Of a stretch of 64,000 nucleotides of DNA, positions 58,435-64,000 are shown one piece after another. The DNA comes from CALROG01 sp943369755. GTDB lineage: Bacteria; Pseudomonadota; Gammaproteobacteria; Burkholderiales; Burkholderiaceae_C. The notes under the pieces were generated by a model, which was not told where the DNA came from, made no database searches, and saw only the letters and a program-made list of their open reading frames with translations. How positions within the stretch are numbered: the first letter of the stretch is position 1; each line of letters begins with the position of its first letter. The DNA is taken from NCBI GenBank assembly GCA_943369755.1, contig CALROG020000017.1, forward strand, positions 8,470 to 72,469, given 5' to 3'. A program made the translations under genes and the position numbers.

Positions 58435-61400
58435 TCATGCTGCCTCAGCCATGGAGACGGCGGCCTCCATATCGACCGCAACGATCCGCGAGACGCCTTG
58501 CTCCTGCATGGTTACGCCGATCAGTTGTTCGGCCATCTCCATCGCAATCTTGTTGTGGCTGATGAACAGGAACTGGGTTTCACGGCTCATGGTCTTCACC
58601 AATTTGGCGTAGCGCTCGGTGTTGGCGTCGTCCAGCGGTGCGTCAACTTCGTCCAGCAGGCAAAACGGCGCCGGGTTGAGCTGAAAGATGGCAAACACCA
58701 GCGCAATCGCCGTCAGCGCCTTTTCGCCGCCCGACAGCAAGTGGATGGTCTGGTTCTTCTTGCCCGGCGGCTGGGCCAGCACCTGCACGCCAGAGTCCAG
58801 AATTTCCTCGCCCGTCATGACCAGCCGGGCCTGGCCGCCGCCAAACAATTCAGGGAACATCTTGCCAAAATGCTGGTTCACGGCGTTGAAGGTGCCGGCC
58901 AACAGCTCGCGGGTTTCACCGTCAATTTTCTTGATGGCGTCTTCCAGCGTCGCCATGGCTTCGTTCAGGTCGGCCGACTGGGCGTCCAGAAACTGTTTGC
59001 GCTCGCGCGAGGTGGTCAATTCATCCAGCGCGGCCAGGTTGACGGCACCCAGCGCGCTCACTTCGCGGTGCAGGCGGTCAATCTCGGTTTGCAGGCCGTG
59101 CAGCTTGACACTGCCGCCTTCCAGCGACTTGCCCACTGCGTCCAGATCGGCCTGGGCATCGACTAACAACTGGGTGTATTGCTCCAGCCCCAGGCGTGCC
59201 GCCTGTTCCTTGAGCTGCATGTCGGTAATGCGCTGGCGCATCGGGTCCAGCGCGCGCTCAAGCTGCAAACGGCGTTCGTCGCTGGCACGCAGTTTGGCGG
59301 TCAGGTCGTCGTATTCGCTGCGTTGGGCCCCCAGGCGCTGCTCGCGCTCCAGCTTGAGCGCCAAGGCGCTTTGCAAGCCTGCCTGGGCGGCAGCGTCAGT
59401 CAGGCGGGCCAGCTCTTCCCGGGCCCGCTGCTCTTCAACCTCAAGGCTTTGCGCCTGTTGGGCGGCGGTTTCAATGGCGCGGCTTAGTTCGGCGCGGCGC
59501 GCTTGCAGGCTGCGCTGGGAAAACACCGCCTCCTGGGCCTGGCGCTCCAGGCTGCGTTGTTGCTCGCGGCATTCGCTGAGCTTGCGTTGCGCGTCAATCA
59601 CCCGCTCGTCCAGCAACGCATGGCGCTCCTGGCTGTCGGCGAGCTGCATGTCGAGCTCTTCAAAGCGGGCCTCGGCCGTGACCCGGCGCTCTTGCAACAG
59701 CTCCAATTGGGCGTCCACCTCGGTCAGATCGGCGGCAATCTGCTCACTGCGGGCGCGGGTTTGCTCCGCCAGCTGGGCCATGCGCAGGGTCTCTACCTGT
59801 AGCTCGTGGGCCCGGCCCTGGCTCTCGCCGGCTTCACGGCGTGCGCCCATCAGGCGTTGCGACGCGTCAGAGTAAGCGGCCTCGGCGCGCACCAGCGCCG
59901 CGCGGGTTTCGTCGCTGATCAGCGCCTGCGCCCGGAGCTGCTTTTCAAGGTTTTCAATCTCTTGCGCGCGCGCCAGCAAGCCGGCCTGCTCGGAGTCTTG
60001 CGCGTAAAAACTGACGCTGTTGGCGCTGACGGCGTGGCCCGTCTTGACGTAAATGACTTCACCGGCCTTGAGCTTTTCGCGCTGGGCCAGCGCCTCTTCA
60101 AAGCTGGTGGCGGTGTAGCAGCCCTGCAGCCAATCGGCCAGCAAGGCTTTTTGGCCCGCGTCGTTCAGGCGCAGCAAGTCAGCCAGGCGCGGCAAGGGGC
60201 TGGGTGCCTCGGGCGCGGCGGCCAGCGCCGGGCTGTAAAAGGCCAGCTTGGCGGGCGGGGCGTCGTTGGCGAACGAGCGCACCATGTCCAGCCGCGACAC
60301 CTCCAGCGCACCCAGTCGCTCGCGCAGCGCGCCTTCAAGGGCGTTTTCCCAACCCTGCTCAATATGGATACGGCTCCACAGGCCCTGCAGGCCGTCCAGC
60401 CCGTGCTTCGCCAGCCAGGGCAAGAGCTTGCCGTCGGTCTTGACCTTTTCCTGCAAGGCCTTGAGCGCCTCCATCCGGGCAGACAAGTCGGCCTGGCGCG
60501 CACTCTGCGCATTCACGTCTTGCTGCCGGGCGCGGCGCTCGTCGTCCAGTTGCGGCACCTGGTCTTGCAGCTCATGCAGGCGGGCATCGGCCAGCTCCGC
60601 CGCCTCCTGAGCCGCGGCCAGCTGGGTTTGCAGGTTGGTCAGGCGGGCTTCATCCGGGGCGGCCAGCGCGTTGCGGTCAGCCGCCAGCTTTTCGCGGCGC
60701 AGGGTGAGCTGGCGCCTTTGTTCTTCAATATTGCGCTGGTCTGCGGCCAGCACCTGAATTTGCTGCTGCACCTGGGCAACGCTGCCACGTTGCTCACTGG
60801 ACTTTGCCTGGGCCTGGCGCAGCGCCTCCTCCAGGTCGGGCAGGGTTTGGGCCTGCTCCTCTACCTGTGCGGCCAACAGTGTGGCCTTTTCTTCGGCCTC
60901 CTGGCCTTGCGCGGCCAGGGTTTCGGTTTCGGCTTGGGCGTCGTCTTTGCGGGCGGCCCACTGGGCGGTTTGCTCTTTGAGCTGAGCCAGGCGTTGCTCA
61001 ACGCGCTGGCGGCCTTCCACCACAAAGCGGATTTCAGCCTCCAGCCGGCCCACCTCGGCGCTGGCCTCGTACAGCAGGCCCTGGGCCTGGTTGACCTGGT
61101 CGCCCGCGGCGTAGTGGGCCTGGCGGATGGTTTCAAGCTCGCTCTCAATGTGGCGCAGGTCGGCCACGCGCGACTCCAGCGCATTCACGGCCGACTCGGC
61201 CTCGGCTTTCACGCGGGCCTGGTCGGCCTGGCTCTCGGCGCGCTTGAGGTACCAGAGCTGTTGCTGCTTGAGCGTGACGTCGGCCTGTAGCGCGTTGTAC
61301 TTCTGTGCAACCGCGGCCTGCTTTTCGAGCTTGTCCAGGTTGCTGTTGAGTTCGCGCAGGATGTCTTCTACCCGGGTCAGGTTCTCGCGGGTGTCACCCA

Positions 61401-61950
61401 GGCGGTTTTCAGTCTCGCGGCGGCGCTCTTTGTACTTGGAGACCCCGGCGGCCTCTTCCAGAAACAGGCGCAGCTCCTCGGGCTTGGACTCAATGATGCG
61501 GCTGATCGTGCCCTGGCCAATGATGGCGTAGGCGCGTGGCCCCAGGCCGGTGCCCAGAAACACGTCTTGCACATCGCGGCGGCGCACCGGCTGGTTGTTG
61601 ATGTAGTAGCTGCTGGTGCCGTCACGCGTGAGCACCCGTTTGACGGCTATTTCCGCAAACTGCGCCCACTGGCCACCGGCGCGGTGGTCGGCGTTTTCAA
61701 AGATCAGTTCAACGCTGGAGCGGCTGGCCGGTTTGCGGGTGGTGGTGCCGTTGAAGATCACGTCTTGCATCGACTCGCCGCGCAGCTCGCTGGCCTTTGA
61801 CTCGCCCAGCACCCAGCGCACCGCGTCCATGATGTTGGACTTGCCGCAGCCGTTGGGCCCCACCACGCCCACCAGTTGGCCGGGCAAAAGAAAGTTGGTC
61901 GGCTCTGCGAAAGACTTGAACCCGGATAACTTGATGGAATTGAGACGCAC
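58435..61950 (-). CDS. smc: Chromosome segregation ATPase SMC
   Basis: A 1171-residue SMC protein. The N-terminal head has GPNGCGKSN, two long coiled coils of about 330 residues each flank a hinge near residues 510-660 (AKHGLDGLQGLWSRIHI), and the C-terminal head has LLSGGEKALTAIALVFA and Walker B FCLLDEVDAPLDDAN. It organises and condenses the chromosome with ScpAB. The start codon is GTG, with a weak CAGG upstream. It heads the smc-zipA-ligA-def-methyltransferase run. Confidence 0.96.
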   Translation of the reverse strand: MRLNSIKLSGFKSFAEPTNFLLPGQLVGVVGPNGCGKSNIMDAVRWVLGESKASELRGESMQDVIFNGTTTRKPASRSSVELIFENADHRAGGQWAQFAEIAVKRVLTRDGTSSYYINNQPVRRRDVQDVFLGTGLGPRAYAIIGQGTISRIIESKPEELRLFLEEAAGVSKYKERRRETENRLGDTRENLTRVEDILRELNSNLDKLEKQAAVAQKYNALQADVTLKQQQLWYLKRAESQADQARVKAEAESAVNALESRVADLRHIESELETIRQAHYAAGDQVNQAQGLLYEASAEVGRLEAEIRFVVEGRQRVEQRLAQLKEQTAQWAARKDDAQAETETLAAQGQEAEEKATLLAAQVEEQAQTLPDLEEALRQAQAKSSEQRGSVAQVQQQIQVLAADQRNIEEQRRQLTLRREKLAADRNALAAPDEARLTNLQTQLAAAQEAAELADARLHELQDQVPQLDDERRARQQDVNAQSARQADLSARMEALKALQEKVKTDGKLLPWLAKHGLDGLQGLWSRIHIEQGWENALEGALRERLGALEVSRLDMVRSFANDAPPAKLAFYSPALAAAPEAPSPLPRLADLLRLNDAGQKALLADWLQGCYTATSFEEALAQREKLKAGEVIYVKTGHAVSANSVSFYAQDSEQAGLLARAQEIENLEKQLRAQALISDETRAALVRAEAAYSDASQRLMGARREAGESQGRAHELQVETLRMAQLAEQTRARSEQIAADLTEVDAQLELLQERRVTAEARFEELDMQLADSQERHALLDERVIDAQRKLSECREQQRSLERQAQEAVFSQRSLQARRAELSRAIETAAQQAQSLEVEEQRAREELARLTDAAAQAGLQSALALKLEREQRLGAQRSEYDDLTAKLRASDERRLQLERALDPMRQRITDMQLKEQAARLGLEQYTQLLVDAQADLDAVGKSLEGGSVKLHGLQTEIDRLHREVSALGAVNLAALDELTTSRERKQFLDAQSADLNEAMATLEDAIKKIDGETRELLAGTFNAVNQHFGKMFPELFGGGQARLVMTGEEILDSGVQVLAQPPGKKNQTIHLLSGGEKALTAIALVFAIFQLNPAPFCLLDEVDAPLDDANTERYAKLVKTMSRETQFLFISHNKIAMEMAEQLIGVTMQEQGVSRIVAVDMEAAVSMAEAA

Positions 61951-62143
61951 GGCAGACCTGGGCTAACGCGTTGATTCGGAAAGGGATTTTGGCAGCTCGC
62001 CAGGGCCCTGGAGGGCCGGCAGCGAGCAAAGATGTTACCCGAGGTGCCCCAGTGAAAGCCCCTGAAGCGCCACCGGTGCCCGCCCACCGCCAGTCTTTAC
62101 TGGCAAATCAGGCCTTCAGCCCACGCCAAGGCTTGTTGAGCCA
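61951..62143. other. 193-base intergenic region upstream of smc
   Basis: It holds the smc promoter, which I could not define, a perfect 12-base palindrome CCAGGGCCCTGG at 62000-62011, and most of repeat family 1 copy F at its far end. It marks the junction between the housekeeping block and the cassette-like genes. Confidence 0.5.
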
Positions 62144-62159
62144 CTACAAATTTGATAGC
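62109..62159. repeat. Interspersed repeat family 1, copy F (smc upstream region, into GNAT 3' end)
   Basis: About 50 bases: GGCCTTCAGCCC, a variable segment, TTGTTGAGCCACTA and CAAATTTGATAGC. It aligns block by block with copy B and has the same orientation. The last four to five codons and the stop of the GNAT gene lie inside it. Confidence 0.75.
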
Positions 62160-62719
62160 GATTGGCCAGAATCAGGTGGCGCTGCGGGTTGACCGACATG
62201 TCTGGCCGCAGTTCGCGTCAACTGGTGCCACATGTGGACCTTTGACCTGAAGCCCTCTGGCGTGGCGATTGCCATTGGCTCCAAGCCGAACGTCTTGAAG
62301 CCTGACGATTGGTAGAGCGCAATGGCTGGGGCATTGCCTTCGGTAACCGTGAGGGTGACGACGAGTACTTCTGGCCGTTTGGCTGCCGCCGACAGTGCAG
62401 CTTGAACCAGCGCTTTCCCTGCGCCTAGACCTCTTGCGGCTTCGCTGACGAACATGCCAATGAAGTGCGCTTTGTGCCTGGTCTTGGGCTTCGCTGAGAA
62501 CTCAATCGTGACTGTTCCAACGAGTTCGTCGTTGTGAAACGCGCCGAAGGCCAAGCTCAGGCCCTTGGGATCGACGATGCGACTTACCCACCATGATTCA
62601 GGCTCGGCGGCTCGCTCTTCTGGCGTAGAAGTGAATGCATCTGCCGCCGCTGCGTACGCGTGCAGCATGAGTGCCCGATATCGTGGAGCATCCGAGGCAG
62701 CGAGCTGGGCAATGTGCAT
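62144..62719 (-). CDS. GNAT family N-acetyltransferase (probable integron cassette gene)
   Basis: A 191-residue acetyltransferase with the acetyl-CoA-binding segment VSEAARGLGAGKALVQAAL (R-x-x-G-x-G/A type) and the C-terminal NAPAIALYQSSGFKTFG. I start it at 62719, 11 bases after the R' box of the attC-like site; the open frame upstream runs through that site. The stop lies in a repeat element, so the last few residues may be non-native. Substrate unknown; such acetyltransferases are frequent cassette genes. Confidence 0.82.
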   Translation of the reverse strand: MHIAQLAASDAPRYRALMLHAYAAAADAFTSTPEERAAEPESWWVSRIVDPKGLSLAFGAFHNDELVGTVTIEFSAKPKTRHKAHFIGMFVSEAARGLGAGKALVQAALSAAAKRPEVLVVTLTVTEGNAPAIALYQSSGFKTFGLEPMAIATPEGFRSKVHMWHQLTRTAARHVGQPAAPPDSGQSLSNL

Positions 62720-62729
62720 GGTTTCTGCG

Positions 62730-62790
62730 GCCAAACGTCGCGCTTCAGCGGCGCCCGCTCGCGGGCGGCCGCTGCAAGCGCTTGTTAGGC
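62730..62790 (-). mobile_element. attC-like integron recombination site 1
   Basis: On the minus strand it starts GCCTAAC and ends GTTTGGC (R'' and R' boxes). The inner arms AAGCGCTTGCAGCGG and CCGCTGAAGCGC pair along their length except for one unpaired G in the first arm, the extrahelical base typical of attC. Between them lies a 7-base stem CGCCCGC/GCGGGCG. It starts 25 bases after the SRPBCC stop and ends 11 bases before the GNAT start, as cassettes require. Confidence 0.85.
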
Positions 62791-62815
62791 AGCGCACATG
62801 TCGCGACTGCATCGC

Positions 62816-63301
62816 TCATGCTCGCGCTTTAGAGAAGTAGTTCACGAGGCTATTCAGTGAGCTATTGTTTCCGACCTCGGTGCCGGAAATCATGTCCTGA
62901 CCAATGAAGGAGGCAACTTGGCTGGTGCTCTTAAGCTTCGTCACACCTCCCGACTGCGTCAGCTCAAGAGTAATTAGTGATGCACAGAGTCGCTTACCGT
63001 CCATCGAGATCGTCTCGCTCGATACTATGCGGCGATTCGGGATGATTTCAAGATAGCGTGTAGTACCGCGAATATTTGGATTCGTTTTGGAGCCGCAACG
63101 GAAGCGATCTTCACCGCCCTCTCGAAAGTCATCTTGGTCATAGATGATGGTGGCAGTGTCGGATGGCGCCCCCCAATTCGAGCGACTTTCTGCGCTTGCA
63201 AAAGCTGCGAACACCCTTTCGACGGTGGCGGGAACTTCGCGCTCGAATACCAATGTCGCGTGAGTTGTGTGTGCAGTGTGCTGGGATTCTTCGAAAGCCA
63301 T
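62816..63301 (-). CDS. SRPBCC/AHSA1-like domain protein (probable integron cassette gene)
   Basis: A 161-residue START/SRPBCC fold protein: the N-terminal strand HATLVFEREVPATVERVFAAF, the helix SAESRSNWGAP, GGEDRFRCGS and a long C-terminal helix. This group binds hydrophobic ligands or acts as an Hsp90 cochaperone-like domain; the function here is unknown. The stop is followed 25 bases later by attC-like site 1, and the start lies 46 bases after site 2. GAG lies just before the ATG. Confidence 0.82.
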   Translation of the reverse strand: MAFEESQHTAHTTHATLVFEREVPATVERVFAAFASAESRSNWGAPSDTATIIYDQDDFREGGEDRFRCGSKTNPNIRGTTRYLEIIPNRRIVSSETISMDGKRLCASLITLELTQSGGVTKLKSTSQVASFIGQDMISGTEVGNNSSLNSLVNYFSKARA

Positions 63302-63347
63302 ACCAATTCTCCGTACTGTGATTTCGCTTCGTTCTGCGAGATGTGCT

Positions 63348-63416
63348 GCCTAGCGTAAAAGTAAGGGGCGCGAGCAGCTTCGCCGCGAAGCGTCCCTCTC
63401 GTCTGCCAAGTTAGGC
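63348..63416 (-). mobile_element. attC-like integron recombination site 2 (imperfect)
   Basis: On the minus strand it runs from GCCTAAC to GCTAGGC, 69 bases, with a central 6-base hairpin GCTTCG/CGAAGC and partly paired flanks (GAGGGACGC against GCGCCCCTT). The R' box departs from GTTRRRY at one base. It starts 8 bases after the zinc-ribbon stop codon, which is the expected place. Confidence 0.6.
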
Positions 63417-63424
63417 AGCATGGG

Positions 63425-63787
63425 TCACCTCCCCACCAAGAAATCAAGCGCCTGTTCTCCCGCCGACACGCGGCCGGAGTAGAACTCTGTGAAGCTGCAT
63501 CGCCTGCACACGATGGCAGTGTACTTAGCGCTATCGACCCCGAACATGGAGCCCAACAAGCTACGGGATGTCCGACTCTCCTCGACCTCGAATGCTGTGT
63601 GGCCGCATTTGGCGCATTTGTAGTTCGCAGCGGGAGAACGGGCCGCGAGTTCCTGCTCAAGGAAGGTCGCAATCTCCAGATAGTGCCCGGGGTTCACTTT
63701 GCTCAGGCGCAGATGCTCCATCAACTCGAAGTACGAGAGCGATGCCACGTCCTCAGGCTTGGGCGCATGTGCAAACACGTCCGTCAT
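63425..63787 (-). CDS. Zinc-ribbon protein (probable integron cassette gene)
   Basis: A 120-residue protein. The N-terminal 55 residues are helical and acidic (SYFELMEHLRLSKVNPGHYLE); the C-terminal half is a zinc ribbon with YKCAKCGHTAFE and IVCRRCSFTEFYSG, like the DUF2082 type of nucleic-acid-binding zinc ribbon. I place the start at 63787, 6 bases after a GTTGGAC R'-like box; a longer frame runs through that site into the IS end. The function is unknown. Confidence 0.72.
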   Translation of the reverse strand: MTDVFAHAPKPEDVASLSYFELMEHLRLSKVNPGHYLEIATFLEQELAARSPAANYKCAKCGHTAFEVEESRTSRSLLGSMFGVDSAKYTAIVCRRCSFTEFYSGRVSAGEQALDFLVGR

Positions 63788-63793
63788 GATGCT

Positions 63794-63841
63794 GTCCAAC
63801 GTTGGAGTTGACCGGCGGCGAGTAGGCCGGCGAAGCTGGCC
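63794..63841 (-). mobile_element. Remnant attC-like half-site 3 beside the IS element
   Basis: On the minus strand GTTGGAC (63800-63794) fits the R' consensus and precedes the zinc-ribbon start by 6 bases. Next to it a hairpin GGCCGGC-GAA-GCTGGCC (63825-63841) resembles an attC central stem. No matching R'' box is seen further out; the IS sequence begins there. Confidence 0.45.
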
Positions 63842-63867
63842 GACAAGACGGCCGTGACGAATGATGG

Positions 63868-64000
63868 GATGGACTCCCCCTGTTTTTTGCGCCAAATTGG
63901 CGTCCTGGTTTTCATTGGCGTGGAGATCAGGTTCATTAACAAAAGGAGTCCGACATGAATGCTACAACCGTTGCCGTTGATTTGGCAAAGTCCGTCTTTC
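63868..64000 (+). mobile_element. Left end of an IS110-family insertion sequence, runs off the window
   Basis: The left boundary is estimated near 63868, where attC-like sequence gives way to TGGACTCCCCCTG and an AT-richer leader. A transposase gene follows at 63955. The GGACTCC near the left end recurs inverted as GGAGTCC just before the gene. IS110-family ends have no long terminal repeats, so the border is approximate. The right end is outside the window. Confidence 0.65.
63955..64000 (+). CDS. IS110-family transposase, N-terminal fragment at window edge
   Basis: Fifteen codons are visible, MNATTVAVDLAKSVF, the conserved DEDD transposase start with its first catalytic Asp in VDLAK. AGGAG lies 9 bases before the ATG. 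The rest of the gene lies beyond the window. The family assignment rests on this start and on the leader. Confidence 0.75.
   Translation, partial: MNATTVAVDLAKSVF

Noticed and set aside
59806..61290. A 494-codon open plus-strand frame opposite smc
   Set aside because: Leu/Gly/Gln-rich translation is the mirror of the coiled-coil codons of smc; no gene evidence.
62100..62143. GTTGAGC near 62134 as a fourth attC R' box after the GNAT gene
   Set aside because: It lies in the variable part of repeat copy F and has no paired arms or R'' partner.

Overview
This GC-rich, gene-dense window looks like a chromosomal segment of a betaproteobacterium of the order Burkholderiales, most likely family Comamonadaceae (Rhodoferax, Polaromonas, Acidovorax or a relative). 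The evidence is the housekeeping set (purL, map, glnD, def, ligA, zipA, smc), a LivF with the GRNGSGR P-loop variant, the LigA N-terminal sequence style, and several short interspersed repeats that I know from memory as typical of Comamonadaceae. The genus is an inference. No stretch above 300 bases lacks a gene. I see no tRNA, rRNA or CRISPR array.

Region 1 (1-13.3 kb) is a surface-polysaccharide / nucleotide-sugar cluster. Two plus-strand genes, a truncated nucleotide-sugar dehydrogenase-like gene and an SDR epimerase-like gene, meet a long minus-strand run of overlapping genes. In order of transcription that run is: HSL-type esterase, multipass membrane protein, PhyH-type dioxygenase, SIS isomerase, GmhB phosphatase, Nudix hydrolase, two DegT aminotransferases, SDR dehydratase/epimerase, ThDP E1 alpha and beta, and a methyltransferase. 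Two oddities stand out. Both plus-strand enzymes have lost their family catalytic residues, and an E1 alpha/beta pair sits here without E2 or E3.

Region 2 (13.3-19.6 kb) is mixed: iron alcohol dehydrogenase, patatin-like protein, Tex, a DUF1223 protein and Ogt. Region 3 (19.6-39.4 kb) is a minus-strand acyl-CoA catabolic block: two SDRs, a GST-like protein, an AidB-like and a long acyl-CoA dehydrogenase, MDR oxidoreductase, hotdog thioesterase, thiolase, M20 peptidase and a FadB-like fusion. A complete Liv-type ABC transporter and an acyl-CoA synthetase follow. A strong operator-like palindrome lies upstream of the FadB-like gene.

Region 4 (39.6-43.2 kb) holds selO, msrB, yciB, a BolA gene and a parvulin isomerase, closed by a clear terminator. 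Region 5 (43.2-62 kb) carries membrane and secreted proteins of unknown role, then purL, map, glnD, a methyltransferase, def, ligA, zipA and smc.

Region 6 (62-64 kb) looks like a small integron-cassette array without a visible integrase. It has three short minus-strand genes (GNAT, SRPBCC, zinc ribbon), each starting just after an attC-like R' box. One site is convincing, one is weak, and one is a half-site next to the left end of an IS110-family element that runs off the window.

Across the whole window there are six copies of a ~55-60 bp repeat ending in a GCTAT/ATAGC inverted repeat, plus members of other repeat families. Several lie in frame inside real genes, including essential ones (PurL and LigA carry two different repeats each).
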